Positions 35,167 to 44,571 of a stretch of 64,000 bases of DNA are shown here, one piece after another. The notes beneath the pieces were generated by a model that saw only the letters and a list, made by a program, of their open reading frames with translations, was not told the DNA's origin and did no database searches. This DNA is from Ureibacillus terrenus. GTDB lineage: Bacteria; Bacillota; Bacilli; Bacillales_A; Planococcaceae. Within the stretch, counting starts at the first letter, position 1. Each line of letters begins with the position of its first letter. Where the stretch lies: positions 1 through 64,000 of the forward strand of contig NZ_VIGD01000014.1 of the NCBI RefSeq assembly GCF_006569205.1, given 5' to 3'. Made by a program: the position numbers and the translations under genes.

Positions 35167-36555
35167 ATGGATTTTTTGACATTGGCAGAAGCGCAAAAAG
35201 AAGCGTTGATTCAAGATCTGCGACAATTGATTCAAATTGAGAGCGTTTTGGATGAAGAACATCAATCGGATGAGGCCCCTTTCGGGGAAGGACCGAAGCG
35301 GGCTTTGTTATGGCTTCTTTCAAAGGCGGAGCAGGATGGATTTAAAGTAAAAAATGTCGATCATTATGCCGGGCATATTGAAATGGGAGAAGGGGAAGAA
35401 ATCCTGGGCATCCTTTGCCATGTGGATGTGGTGCCTGCGGGGAATGACTGGACTTATCCTCCCTTTCAAGGAGTTTTAAAAGATGGCAAATTGTATGGCC
35501 GCGGCTCCATTGACGACAAAGGCCCTACAATGGCCGCATATTATGCGATGAAGATGGTGAAAGAGTCCGGAATCCCCCTTTCCAAAAAGGTTCGCATGAT
35601 TATCGGCACCGATGAGGAATCCGGTTTTCGCTGTGTGGAACATTATTTTCAAAAAGAAGCAATGCCTGACATCGGTTTTGCGCCGGATGCAGACTTTCCG
35701 TTGATCAATGCGGAAAAGGGGATAGCACTATTGCAATTTTCCCAAACGGATCCGTTGTCCTCTGAGGAGCAGCTCATCTCTTTTCAGGCGGGCAATCGGC
35801 ACAATATGGTTCCGGATTTCGCAAAAGCTGTGGTGAAAAATGTTTCGGAGGATTTAGAAGTTCAATTCAATAAATGGTTTAAAGAGTATGACCGGGAAGC
35901 AACTTTTACTTGCGAAGGGGAAAGAGTTATAATAACGGTATCAGGAAAATCCGCCCATGCCATGGAACCGGAAAAAGGAAAAAATGCGGCAGTCGTGCTT
36001 GCGCAATTTTTAAGTCACCATTTGACAACCGATGCAAGCAAAGCTTTTGTAACCTTTATTGCCGATGTTTTCGGCGATGTATATGGGAACGCTTTAGGAT
36101 TGGATTATGCGGATGAAGTTTCGGGGCCTACGACATTGAATGCAGGGGTTGTTTCCTTCGATTCCCAAAACGGAGGAAACATTCTCGTCAGCATGCGTTA
36201 TTCTGTGACTTATCCGTACGAGGAAAAAATGAAAAAAGCGTCGGAACATTTATTGAAATATCCTTTTAGTTTGCATGTATTGTCAAATTCAATGCCTCAT
36301 TACATTCCGGAAGAGGATGAATTTATTCAAACGTTGCTAAGAGTTTATCGACGGTATACAGGCGATGACCGAAAACCGTTATCTACCGGCGGCGGCACTT
36401 ATGCACGGGTGCTGAAAAAAGGGGTGGCATTCGGCAGTTTATTTCCTGGTGAACCGGATGTGGCTCACCAAAAAGATGAATATGTTGTCATTGACAACTT
36501 AGTAAAAGCCGCTGCCATCTATGCGGAATCCATAGTTGAATTGGCGGCCAAATAA
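35167..36555 (+). CDS. pepV: Dipeptidase PepV
   Basis: The 462-aa protein is a PepV-type zinc dipeptidase of peptidase family M20. Zinc-site motifs are visible: GILCHVDVVPAG, GRGSIDDKGPTM (bridging Asp), GTDEESG (catalytic Glu and ligand) and APDADFP. It has the long lid domain expected for PepV; length matches the B. subtilis protein. Start ATG 35167 follows AGAGGTGG by 4-8 nt, better than an in-frame codon 30 nt upstream. dat starts 16 nt after its stop, an arrangement known in other Bacillales. Confidence 0.94.
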   Translation: MDFLTLAEAQKEALIQDLRQLIQIESVLDEEHQSDEAPFGEGPKRALLWLLSKAEQDGFKVKNVDHYAGHIEMGEGEEILGILCHVDVVPAGNDWTYPPFQGVLKDGKLYGRGSIDDKGPTMAAYYAMKMVKESGIPLSKKVRMIIGTDEESGFRCVEHYFQKEAMPDIGFAPDADFPLINAEKGIALLQFSQTDPLSSEEQLISFQAGNRHNMVPDFAKAVVKNVSEDLEVQFNKWFKEYDREATFTCEGERVIITVSGKSAHAMEPEKGKNAAVVLAQFLSHHLTTDASKAFVTFIADVFGDVYGNALGLDYADEVSGPTTLNAGVVSFDSQNGGNILVSMRYSVTYPYEEKMKKASEHLLKYPFSLHVLSNSMPHYIPEEDEFIQTLLRVYRRYTGDDRKPLSTGGGTYARVLKKGVAFGSLFPGEPDVAHQKDEYVVIDNLVKAAAIYAESIVELAAK

Positions 36556-36571
36556 TGAAGGAAGTGGGAAA

Positions 36572-37423
36572 ATGGGATTTACTTTATGGAATGATCAAAT
36601 TGTAAAAGACGAAGAAGTCAAAATAGACAAAGAGGACCGGGGATATCAGTTTGGCGATGGCGTTTATGAAGTCATTAAAGTTTATAACGGCGAAATGTTT
36701 ACGGTAAAAGAACATATAGAACGTTTTTATTCTTCGGCGGAGAAAATCCGCATTTCCATTCCATATACGAAGGAACACCTTCAAGAGCTTTTGCAGGAAC
36801 TGATAGAAAAAAATCAAGTAGGTACGGGACATATCTATTTTCAAATTACGCGCGGCGTTTCCCCGCGGACCCATTACTTTCCGGAAGGCGGCGCAAAGCC
36901 GGTTTTGATTGGATATACACGGGAAAATCCGCGCCCGCTAGAAAATATTGAAAAGGGAGTAAAAGCAACTTTTGTGGAAGATATCCGCTGGCTGCGTTGC
37001 GACATCAAAACTTTGAATCTGCTGGGTGCCGTGCTGGCAAAACAGGAAGCCCATGAAAAAGGGTGCTATGAAGCGATATTGCATCGCGATAATATTGTAA
37101 CCGAAGGGGCTTCTACCAATGTTTTTGGCGTCAAAGATGGCATATTGTATACCCATCCCGCCAATCACTTGATTTTAAGGGGCATTACCCGGGATGTGGT
37201 CATGGATTGTGCCGAAGAAATCAATATGCCGGTGAAGGAAATACCGTTCACTACTTATGAAGCGTTGAACATGGATGAATTATTTGTCACAAGCACAACG
37301 TCGGAAATTACTCCCGTGATTGAAATCGACGGCAAGCCGATCAATGATGGCAAAGTAGGGGAATGGACAAGAAAACTACAAAAACAATTTGAAGCCAAAA
37401 TTCCAAAGCCGTTGCATATTTAA
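36572..37423 (+). CDS. dat: D-amino acid aminotransferase
   Basis: Dat is a PLP enzyme of fold type IV that interconverts D-alanine and D-glutamate, supplying cell-wall precursors. The 283-aa length is normal. Characteristic segments are GYQFGDGVYEVIKVY, the catalytic Lys in RCDIKTLNLLGAVLAKQ (near residue 145) and EGASTNVFGVKDG. The start ATG follows AAGGAAGTGGG. It is coupled with pepV, suggesting D-amino acid or dipeptide recycling. A strong terminator follows. Confidence 0.95.
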   Translation: MGFTLWNDQIVKDEEVKIDKEDRGYQFGDGVYEVIKVYNGEMFTVKEHIERFYSSAEKIRISIPYTKEHLQELLQELIEKNQVGTGHIYFQITRGVSPRTHYFPEGGAKPVLIGYTRENPRPLENIEKGVKATFVEDIRWLRCDIKTLNLLGAVLAKQEAHEKGCYEAILHRDNIVTEGASTNVFGVKDGILYTHPANHLILRGITRDVVMDCAEEINMPVKEIPFTTYEALNMDELFVTSTTSEITPVIEIDGKPINDGKVGEWTRKLQKQFEAKIPKPLHI

Positions 37424-37452
37424 TGCCTTTTGTGTTGTTCATTTCATGACCG

Positions 37453-37490
37453 GAAATAGTATCCTGCGAAGAGGATACTATTTCTTTTTT
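37453..37490 (+). terminator. Terminator after dat
   Basis: A perfect 13-bp stem (GAAATAGTATCCT / AGGATACTATTTC) with loop GCGAAG is followed by T6. Confidence 0.95.
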
Positions 37491-37573
37491 CATCATCGCT
37501 TCAGCGTTACTATGATTTTTTGGAACAGTCATGTAAAATGGATGGAAGAGAGTAGAGTAGGAGAGTGTTTCCG

Positions 37574-38569
37574 TTGGCACAGCTCATTAAGTTGCAAGAT
37601 TATATTTCCAGATATCAATTGGATTTGACAAGATATCCAACCCAATATGTGCGTTTAAAAAGGACCCAATGGGAAAAAGTAAAACAGCAATGGCTGTCAG
37701 GCGGAGAGCCGATGGCATGGGAACATTTCGGTGAAGAGGAAGAACAGCCAAAACGGTTTTCCATTTTGAAAAGATGGTTTGCCAAAAAACGGTCCATCCA
37801 AGACGACATGGAAAACGTTGATGGATTCCAGCACCCCATTTCCGATACGGAGGAACATGGAGATGGGCCGGATTTATCATTTGAGCCGAAGATCATTCAT
37901 CGCCCTTCAAACCTAGAAGAGTTGAAGCGGATGTTTCTTGACCAGTTATTTCAATTCCAAATAAGATGGGCCAGTTCGACGCTGTTGGAACAATCCAATG
38001 TCGATCCCCGTTTCTATAGGGACAGTTTTTTAAAAACCGTTCTCCAACGGCTGCCGGATAATTATTTCGTCTTTTATTACCCGGTAATCAAAGTCAAAAA
38101 TGCGCCAATCGAATTGGACGTCATCCTTTTGTCGCCGACCGAATGTTTATGCATCACGCTTGTTGAAGCGGAAGAAGATGCTTTTTATGTTGGCGATGGC
38201 GAAAGATTTTGGACGAAAAAAATCGGAAAAAGAGATGTGAAAATTTTAAATCCGCTCTTGCAGTTAAACCGGATGGAAATGATTGTAAACCAGCTTTTTA
38301 AACATCATCAAGTTGAAATACCGATACGGAAAATTTTGCTTTCAAGAAACGGCTACTTTGACCGGTCGATGTCGCATTTTAATGTCCAATACGTCGACAA
38401 GCGGGGATATTCAAGTTGGTTCTTGCATTTAAAATATTCTCCATCCCCCATCAAGAAAAATCAATTTGAAGCGGCGCAGGCCATTTTAAACAGCGTGGAG
38501 ACGGCAGCCTATCCCCGCGGCATCCGGAATGGTCAAAAATCGGAAGAGCAGCCGGAAAGTGGTTCATAA
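37574..38569 (+). CDS. NERD-like protein of unknown function
   Basis: I do not recognise a named family. From TTG 37574, preceded by AGGAGAG, it has 331 aa. The first 110 residues are basic then acidic and probably disordered. The C-terminal half resembles the nuclease-related (NERD) fold: VKNAPIELDVILLSPTECLC, then LVEAEEDAFYVGDGERFWTKK and NPLLQLNRME. In true NERD proteins an E-x-K follows the second strand; here it reads VEAEE, with no lysine, so nuclease activity is doubtful. No membrane segment is seen. It lies between dat and trmB, where B. subtilis has ytmP/ytzH. Confidence 0.75.
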   Translation: MAQLIKLQDYISRYQLDLTRYPTQYVRLKRTQWEKVKQQWLSGGEPMAWEHFGEEEEQPKRFSILKRWFAKKRSIQDDMENVDGFQHPISDTEEHGDGPDLSFEPKIIHRPSNLEELKRMFLDQLFQFQIRWASSTLLEQSNVDPRFYRDSFLKTVLQRLPDNYFVFYYPVIKVKNAPIELDVILLSPTECLCITLVEAEEDAFYVGDGERFWTKKIGKRDVKILNPLLQLNRMEMIVNQLFKHHQVEIPIRKILLSRNGYFDRSMSHFNVQYVDKRGYSSWFLHLKYSPSPIKKNQFEAAQAILNSVETAAYPRGIRNGQKSEEQPESGS

Positions 38570-38720
38570 GTATCATCTGAACGACTAACGTTATGTACAT
38601 AAAGAGATATGAAGCAAATACATAGCATCCAATAAAGAAAACACCATTTGGAAAAAATGTTTAAAATATAGAATGGATACGATAAAATAGAGGAACAACA
38701 TAGAAGGTAGGGTAGATTGA

Positions 38721-39377
38721 GTGAGACTGCGTAACAAACCTTGGGCAAAAGATTTCATCCAAAAACATCCGGAAATTTTGATTCCAAATCCTGAAGAGTT
38801 TAAAGGCAAGTGGAATGAGGTTTTCGGCAATGACCATCCACTTCACATAGAAGTAGGAAGCGGAAAAGGGCAATTTATTGTCGGGATGGCTTTAGCCAAT
38901 CCGGAGATCAATTATATTGGAATTGAATTATATGACAAAGTCATCGTGAAAGCATTGCAAAAAGCATTGGAAGCAGGTTCGCCTCCCAACTTGAGACTGC
39001 TGAAAGTCAATGCTGAAGAGTTAGAGAATTTTTTCCAAAAAAATGAGGTGGACAGGATTTATTTGAATTTCTCCGACCCATGGCCAAAAAAGCGCCATGC
39101 GAAACGGAGACTCACCCATGAAAGGTTTTTAAGAATCTATGAATCGATTTTGGTGGATGGAGGAGAAATCCACTTTAAAACCGATAACCGGGGGCTTTTT
39201 GAATATTCATTGGTGTCGATGTCCCAATATGGCATGGTTTTGAATGAAGTTTCTTTAGATTTGCATGCCAATGAGCCGGAAGACAATATCCGCACGGAAT
39301 ACGAGGAAAAGTTTTCGGCATTGGGGCAGCCGATTTACCGGTTGGAGGCTCAATTTGCAAAAAGGAACGGGGGGTAA
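38721..39377 (+). CDS. trmB: tRNA (guanine-N7-)-methyltransferase
   Basis: TrmB methylates G46 of tRNA with SAM. The 218-aa protein starts [12 protein letters not shown] as in Bacillus TrmB, with SAM motif [16 protein letters not shown], then [12 protein letters not shown], and the family signature [20 protein letters not shown] near residues 114-133. The start is GTG 38721 behind AAGGTAGGG. The 38570-38720 spacer contains a possible TAAAAT -10 element at 38683. It is followed by ytnP after 84 nt. Confidence 0.97.
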   Translation: MRLRNKPWAKDFIQKHPEILIPNPEEFKGKWNEVFGNDHPLHIEVGSGKGQFIVGMALANPEINYIGIELYDKVIVKALQKALEAGSPPNLRLLKVNAEELENFFQKNEVDRIYLNFSDPWPKKRHAKRRLTHERFLRIYESILVDGGEIHFKTDNRGLFEYSLVSMSQYGMVLNEVSLDLHANEPEDNIRTEYEEKFSALGQPIYRLEAQFAKRNGG

Positions 39378-39461
39378 AATTGAAACTTGTTGTCAACGGC
39401 TGTTGGCAGAAGTTTCAATGAAAGATAAACAATTTTGATAGTATAGGGGGAGAAATGGACG

Positions 39462-40334
39462 ATGGATCAACTGCAATTTCATGACATGACCTTAACATGG
39501 TTGGATGGAGGAGTAACCTCCTTGGATGGGGGTGCGATGTTTGGTGTCGTTCCGAAGCCTTTGTGGTCGAGAAAATATCCCGGGAATGAGAAAAATCAAA
39601 TTGAGCTGTCTTGTGAACCGATTCTCATCCAATATAATGGGAAAAACTATATGATTGACAGCGGGATTGGCAATAAGTTGAATGAAAAACAAATCCGCAA
39701 CTTTGGGGTAACGGAGTTATCAAATATTGATGATAGTTTACAGAAATTGGGTTTAACTGCGGAGGATATCGACGGAATTTTAATGACCCATATGCATTTC
39801 GATCATGCGAGCGGATTGACAAAATATGAAGGGGACAAATTGGTTTCTTCATTCCCCAATGCAACCATCTACGTCTCTCAAATAGAATGGGATGAAATGC
39901 GCAATCCCAATATCCGTTCTAAAGCGACATATTGGGAAGAAAATTGGAAGCCGATTCAGGATCAAGTTTCCACTTTCAACGATTTTATCGAAATTGTTCC
40001 TGGCATCGAAATGATTCATACAGGCGGCCATAGTGATGGACATGCCATTGTAAAGTTGAAGCAAAATGGGGAAACTTTGATTCATATGGCGGATATTATG
40101 CCAACCCATGCCCACCAAAATCCGTTATGGGTGATGGCATATGACGACTATCCGATGACGAGCATTTTTGCAAAAGAAAAAATATTGAAAGAGGCTTATC
40201 AAGAGGGCTACAAATTCATTTTTTATCATGATGCCTACTATCGAATGATTCAATGGGATGAGACGGGAAAAGAAATCATCGATTCCGTGAAACGCGGCAA
40301 AAAGGCAAACATTCCTCTGCCTGCAAATAATTAA
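39462..40334 (+). CDS. ytnP: Metallo-beta-lactamase-fold lactonase YtnP
   Basis: The 290-aa protein matches YtnP, described as a quorum-quenching lactonase able to degrade acyl-homoserine lactones. The zinc motif [10 protein letters not shown] (HxHxDH) lies near residue 110; a third His in TGGHSDGH and a later HDAYY fit the fold. There is no signal peptide. Position between trmB and ytzB matches B. subtilis. The natural substrate here is unknown. Confidence 0.9.
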   Translation: MDQLQFHDMTLTWLDGGVTSLDGGAMFGVVPKPLWSRKYPGNEKNQIELSCEPILIQYNGKNYMIDSGIGNKLNEKQIRNFGVTELSNIDDSLQKLGLTAEDIDGILMTHMHFDHASGLTKYEGDKLVSSFPNATIYVSQIEWDEMRNPNIRSKATYWEENWKPIQDQVSTFNDFIEIVPGIEMIHTGGHSDGHAIVKLKQNGETLIHMADIMPTHAHQNPLWVMAYDDYPMTSIFAKEKILKEAYQEGYKFIFYHDAYYRMIQWDETGKEIIDSVKRGKKANIPLPANN

Positions 40335-40362
40335 AAAAGATGGGGAATCCCCCATCTTTTTT
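40333..40362. terminator. Bidirectional terminator, ytnP/ytzB
   Basis: A perfect 13-bp stem (AAAAAAGATGGGG / CCCCATCTTTTTT) with a 4-nt loop overlaps the ytnP stop and ends three bases before the ytzB stop. Confidence 0.95.
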
Positions 40363-40364
40363 AA

Positions 40365-40679
40365 TTATGCTTTCTTTAATTCGACGATCACGCCTGAACG
40401 GGCATCTGCTGCAAATTCGAAGTTTTCCGTCTCGCCGTCGATCACTCTTGAAATCCCGCCCCGATATACAGGGATTGTTGTAATGCCGTTAGTGAAGTTT
40501 TCCGGTTTCATATAAATCCAGGAACCTTCGATCGGACTTTCTTTTCTGAATTCATCTTTGATATTTTCCAATATTTGATTTGGATTCATATAAGGCTGAA
40601 TACGTTCTGATGCTTCTTTTATGATGACTGCCGCTGCCAATCCGGTTGTTACCCCTAACATAAAATCACGTAAATTCAT
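40365..40679 (-). CDS. ytzB: PepSY-like small protein YtzB
   Basis: The 104-aa protein has an N-terminal hydrophobic helix (FMLGVTTGLAAAVIIKEA) that could anchor it in the membrane. A PepSY-like domain follows with KPENFTNGITTIPVYRGGIS and DARSGVIVELKKA. It matches YtzB in size and position. GGAGGTAATT precedes the ATG at 40679. PepSY domains often inhibit peptidases, and an M42 peptidase gene lies divergently next door, but a link is only speculation. Confidence 0.88.
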   Translation of the reverse strand: MNLRDFMLGVTTGLAAAVIIKEASERIQPYMNPNQILENIKDEFRKESPIEGSWIYMKPENFTNGITTIPVYRGGISRVIDGETENFEFAADARSGVIVELKKA

Positions 40680-40834
40680 ATTCCAATTACCTCCTTAAAT
40701 ACCATTGTAACACTAAATGGCTTATGAAGTCTCCTTAAAGCAGGATAAAACATTTTTTAAATTATATACACATTTCGATGGAATGGTTGGAATTCCCTTT
40801 TTATTTGCCGGATAAAAAAGTTAAATCTTTTTGA

Positions 40835-40894
40835 CCGGAATGAAATATCATTCCGGCTTTCATCGTTATGTGTACCGGATGTTTATGCTAAAAT
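40835..40894 (+). promoter_or_regulatory. Hairpin and extended -10 promoter upstream of ytoP
   Basis: A perfect 9-bp stem CCGGAATGA / TCATTCCGG (40835-40843, 40848-40856) with loop AATA has no T run on either strand, so it is not a normal terminator. About 30 nt downstream is TGCTAAAAT (40886-40894), an extended -10 element, 31 nt before the ytoP start. The hairpin could be an operator or a DNA-level structure. Confidence 0.5.
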
Positions 40895-40925
40895 AAAGCA
40901 AGTATTGAAAGAGGGAGTGTTCCAA

Positions 40926-42002
40926 GTGAATGAAGAAACTTTGGAATTGTTTAAAACATTGACGGAACTTCCGGGAGCGCCCGGAAACGAGCACCAGGTG
41001 CGGGCATTCCTGAGAAAAGAGCTCGAAAAATATTCGGATGAAATCGTGCAGGACAATTTGGGCGGAATCTTTGGATTGCGAAAGTCAGAGGAATCTAATG
41101 CTCCGAAGATTTTGGTGGCCGGCCATATGGATGAAGTAGCCTTTATGGTAAAGAGCATCACCGACAATGGCATGATCCGCTTTCAACCATTGGGCGGATG
41201 GAATCCACAGGTTTTGCTCGCCCAGAGGGTGGTCATCTTTGCAAAAGAACGGGAAATTCCGGGCGTCATTGCCTCAACGCCTCCCCATTTGCTGACGGAA
41301 GAGCAGAGAAAGAAACCTGTCGACATAAAAGAAATGCTGATTGATGTTGGAGCCGACAGCAAAGAGGATGCCATTCAAATGGGGATCCGCCCCGGACAAT
41401 CGATTATCCCGGTTTGTCCGTTTACGGTGATGGCGAACCCGAAAAAAATCATGGCGAAAGCCTGGGATAACCGTTATGGATGCGGGCTTGCGATTGAATT
41501 GTTAAAAGAACTGAAAGATGAAAAAGTGGTGAACCATCTTTATTCGGGAGCGAATGTGATGGAAGAAGTGGGGCTTCGCGGAGCCCAAGTCTCCACTTAC
41601 ATGATTCAGCCGGATTTATTCTTTGCTTTGGATGCTTCTGCCGCAAATGATATGACCGGCGACAAAAACGAATTCGGCCAGTTGGGAAAAGGTGTGCTTT
41701 TGCGCATTTACGATCCGACGATGGTAACCCACCGTACGTTGCGTGATTTTATATTGGATACAGCTGAATCCAATCATATTCCATATCAATATTTCGTTTC
41801 AAAAGGCGGCACAGACGCGGGAAGGGTTCATACGATGAACGGCGGCATTCCGAGCGCGGTGATCGGCATTTGTTCCCGCTATATCCATACATCCGCTTCC
41901 ATCATTCATGTCGATGATTATTTGGCTGCAAAAGAATTATTGGTGACATTGATCCGTAAATTGGACCGCACAACGGTTGATACCATCCTCCAAAATCCTT
42001 AA
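40926..42002 (+). CDS. ytoP: M42 family metallopeptidase YtoP
   Basis: The 358-aa protein is a peptidase M42 (glutamyl aminopeptidase/TET-type) similar to YtoP. Motifs are [15 protein letters not shown], the zinc site [29 protein letters not shown] (bridging Asp), [10 protein letters not shown] (catalytic and ligand Glu) and GGTDAGRVH. The start is GTG 40926, 8 nt from GGGAG; an in-frame start 21 nt upstream sits on that site. Older annotations call such proteins endoglucanases; the motifs support a peptidase. A strong terminator follows. Confidence 0.93.
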   Translation: MNEETLELFKTLTELPGAPGNEHQVRAFLRKELEKYSDEIVQDNLGGIFGLRKSEESNAPKILVAGHMDEVAFMVKSITDNGMIRFQPLGGWNPQVLLAQRVVIFAKEREIPGVIASTPPHLLTEEQRKKPVDIKEMLIDVGADSKEDAIQMGIRPGQSIIPVCPFTVMANPKKIMAKAWDNRYGCGLAIELLKELKDEKVVNHLYSGANVMEEVGLRGAQVSTYMIQPDLFFALDASAANDMTGDKNEFGQLGKGVLLRIYDPTMVTHRTLRDFILDTAESNHIPYQYFVSKGGTDAGRVHTMNGGIPSAVIGICSRYIHTSASIIHVDDYLAAKELLVTLIRKLDRTTVDTILQNP

Positions 42003-42023
42003 TCAACGTTTCTTTTGGCTTTT

Positions 42024-42054
42024 ACCGCCGCTTCTTTGCGGCGGTTTCTTTTTG
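42024..42054 (+). terminator. Terminator after ytoP
   Basis: A perfect GC-rich 8-bp stem (ACCGCCGC / GCGGCGGT) with loop TTCTTT is followed by TTCTTTTTG. Confidence 0.93.
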
Positions 42055-42267
42055 TTACAAACATGTAATGAGAATGTAACGAATTTCTTAGAACCATTCC
42101 GAACAGATTGTAGTAAAGTGAAATGAGGGAAAACATGAAAGAAGCGATCGGAAGAGTTAACTGTGCAAAAGTACAAGCAATTATCTATGATTCTAAAAGG
42201 AAAATTTGAGATTGCGCTCTTTTGAATATCCTACTAAAATAAAGTTTGGTAAAGGAAGTGAAACATT

Positions 42268-42783
42268 ATGAAAAAATGGTTATTATTAGCCATTGCCGCC
42301 ATGCTGTTAACGGGACTCTCCGGCTGCGGGAAATCTGTCGAAGAGCAGATTAATGTCGGAGTAGCCAGCGCGCAAACGGTATTTGAAGAAACCCCAAGGG
42401 AGCCGAATAAAAAGATTGGCCAAATCGAACTCTATTTGCCTTCCGGGTATAGCATCAAAGAAACAGATGATGTCAATAACTACGTAATATCAAAGGGAAA
42501 AGATAATTACATTTTGTTCGTCAATGTGAACGAAAAAGAAGACAGCAAACTGCATTATGAATTATTGAAAAAAAATTCCGCGAAGAAAATTGTGAAAGAG
42601 CAGCCGGTTGAACTTGACGGCGTCTTTGGCTTTACAATGGTGATCAAGCACAATGATGATCAATATGAATTGATTGCCAGCAGCGGTGGCGTAAAATTGT
42701 CCACAATCTCCAACGGCCGAAATATGGATGATAAGCTGGTGGAAATGATGATGATTGCCCGGTCAGTCGAAGTGATCCGTTAA
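42268..42783 (+). CDS. Uncharacterised lipoprotein
   Basis: The 171-aa product has a lipoprotein signal peptide: a basic start, a hydrophobic core and the lipobox LSGC with Cys20. The mature part is soluble, rich in Lys, Glu and Asn, predicted mixed alpha/beta, with SSGGVKLSTIS and a C-terminal helix MDDKLVEMMMIARSVE. I do not recognise a family. AAGGAAGTG precedes the ATG. It occupies the place where B. subtilis has ytpP, a thioredoxin-like gene, but shows no CxxC motif. It ends at a weak hairpin before ytpQ. Confidence 0.85.
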   Translation: MKKWLLLAIAAMLLTGLSGCGKSVEEQINVGVASAQTVFEETPREPNKKIGQIELYLPSGYSIKETDDVNNYVISKGKDNYILFVNVNEKEDSKLHYELLKKNSAKKIVKEQPVELDGVFGFTMVIKHNDDQYELIASSGGVKLSTISNGRNMDDKLVEMMMIARSVEVIR

Positions 42784-42843
42784 TGGATTCGTTCTATTCG
42801 ACTATTGTTCATCTCATTTGATACAATAAATGCAAGAAGAAAA

Positions 42844-42870
42844 AAACGGTTCACAATATGTGAGCCGTTT
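42844..42870 (+). terminator. Weak terminator or attenuator before ytpQ
   Basis: A 12-position stem (AAACGGTTCACA / TGTGAGCCGTTT, one wobble) with a 3-nt loop is followed by ATTTGTG. The T tract is short, so readthrough into ytpQ is likely. Confidence 0.6.
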
Positions 42871-42899
42871 ATTTGTGCACATAAGGAAGTGAATGCAAA

Positions 42900-43691
42900 T
42901 TGAAGACTGAGCAGCTTGTCGAAGAACTGAAAAAACGGTTAGGGACACAAAAATTCGTGTTTTCTTATAATCGGAAAGACGATAAATTGCGGGTGGACCA
43001 TAAAACCCTTCAAAAAGGAATGGAAATCCATCTTCCGGGTATTCTTGCAAAATACAACGAAAGAAAAGGACAGGCGATTCATGATGTCGTTTATACGATT
43101 GAACAGACGTTTCTCGCAATGGAGAAGGAACAGAATGAAGAAATTTATCACCTTTCGAAAATATATCCTGTCATTCGTTCCACATCCTTCCCGTTGAAAT
43201 CAAAAGAGGGACATGCTTTCATTACGGCAGATCATACAGCGGAAACCCGCATTTTTTATGCTCTGGATTTGGGCGCTACTTACCGTTTGATTGATGAATC
43301 CATGCTTCTGAAATTAAACGCGACCCCCGATCAAATCCGGGAAATTGCCCGATTTTCCGTCCGCCAGTTGCCTACGAATACGAAAAAAGATGAGGTGGCG
43401 GGGAATGTCTTCTATTTTGTCAATGAAAATGACGGATATGATGCAAGCCGCATCTTAAACGAAGCTTTTCTAAAACAAATGAGGGAAAAAATCGAAGGGG
43501 ATATGGCCATTTCCGTTCCTCATCAGGACGTGCTAATTATAGGAGATATCCGGAATGAAACAGGATATGATGTGCTGGCCCAAATGACGATGCATTTCTT
43601 TTCCATTGGACGTGTGCCAATCACATCATTATCCTTTGTCTATGAAAACGGAGAGCTGACACCGATTTTTATATTAGCAAAAAATCGATAA
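42900..43691 (+). CDS. ytpQ: DUF1444 family protein YtpQ
   Basis: The 263-aa protein matches the YtpQ/DUF1444 family, of unknown function. It is soluble, with segments [34 protein letters not shown], and a C-terminal [18 protein letters not shown]. The start is TTG 42900, 9 nt from AAGGAAGTG. ytpR begins 20 nt after its stop, so the two are an operon. Nothing in the sequence suggests a catalytic residue. Confidence 0.9.
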   Translation: MKTEQLVEELKKRLGTQKFVFSYNRKDDKLRVDHKTLQKGMEIHLPGILAKYNERKGQAIHDVVYTIEQTFLAMEKEQNEEIYHLSKIYPVIRSTSFPLKSKEGHAFITADHTAETRIFYALDLGATYRLIDESMLLKLNATPDQIREIARFSVRQLPTNTKKDEVAGNVFYFVNENDGYDASRILNEAFLKQMREKIEGDMAISVPHQDVLIIGDIRNETGYDVLAQMTMHFFSIGRVPITSLSFVYENGELTPIFILAKNR

Positions 43692-43711
43692 GAAAAGGAG
43701 TCGGAATTCAA

Positions 43712-44329
43712 ATGATTGCAGCATACAATAAAGAACATGTCGGAGATGTACTGCTCGTTCAATTGACAACGGAGGATGTTGCCGCGCCGGAAGTGGAACG
43801 GGTGGGGGATGTCGCGTTAATCAAGGAAAAAGCAACAGGGGAAGTGAAAGGATTTAATCTATTTAATGCGAGCAAATATATGGAACTCAATGTAAGCGGC
43901 AATGTGGAAGTGACTGAAGAACTCGTTCAACAAATCCGGGCAGCCCTGAAGGCGAACGATGTGGAAGTTTCCATTGACGTGGATTTTTCTCCGAAATTTG
44001 TCGTTGGCTATGTGGAAGAAAAAGAAAAGCATCCGAACGCGGACAAATTGAGCGTTTGCAAAGTGAATGTCGGCGATGAGGTGTTGCAAATCGTATGCGG
44101 TGCGCCAAATGTCGAAGCCGGCCAAAAAGTGGTGGTTGCAAAAATCGGGGCGGTCATGCCTTCCGGAATGGTCATCAAACCTGCACAACTGCGCGGAGTA
44201 GATTCCTATGGAATGATTTGTTCAGCAAGGGAGCTTGCAATTCCAAATGCTCCTCAGGAAAAAGGAATATTGGTACTGGATGAGGATGCCGAGGTGGGTT
44301 CACCTTTTCAAATCCCGGAAAAACTATAA
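43712..44329 (+). CDS. ytpR: tRNA-binding-domain protein YtpR
   Basis: The 205-aa protein has an N-terminal domain of about 85 residues specific to YtpR, then a tRNA-binding OB-fold like that at the start of Phe[41 protein letters not shown] and [18 protein letters not shown]. It lacks the synthetase part. It probably binds tRNA or another structured nucleic acid; function is not established. AGGAGTCGG precedes the ATG. A good terminator follows. Confidence 0.92.
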   Translation: MIAAYNKEHVGDVLLVQLTTEDVAAPEVERVGDVALIKEKATGEVKGFNLFNASKYMELNVSGNVEVTEELVQQIRAALKANDVEVSIDVDFSPKFVVGYVEEKEKHPNADKLSVCKVNVGDEVLQIVCGAPNVEAGQKVVVAKIGAVMPSGMVIKPAQLRGVDSYGMICSARELAIPNAPQEKGILVLDEDAEVGSPFQIPEKL

Positions 44330-44337
44330 CATCCTGA

Positions 44338-44370
44338 ATGGTTAGGGCAAGGCTGTCCTAACCATTTTTT
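44338..44370 (+). terminator. Terminator after ytpR
   Basis: The stem ATGGTTAGGGCA / TGTCCTAACCAT (one wobble) with a short loop is followed by T6. Confidence 0.92.
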
Positions 44371-44571
44371 AATGAGATGTTAATGGAATGTAAAGGATTT
44401 GCAACACAATTTATGTTATCCTTTTTTGGGCAATCAATAGGATGATTCATGCATGATTCGGGTGAATGATACATATATGAAATATAATGTGAATCGATAT
44501 AGAACATAGCTATATTGCCGAAAAATATCATATAATTATAAAAGGGATGGTATTAGAAAGAGTGATGACGG

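Noticed and set aside
42135-42209. 24-codon frame starting ATG 42135 behind GAGGG, upstream of the lipoprotein gene
   Set aside because: It is very short, with no recognisable sequence. The GAGGG spacing is acceptable, but nothing else supports translation; it may be a chance frame.
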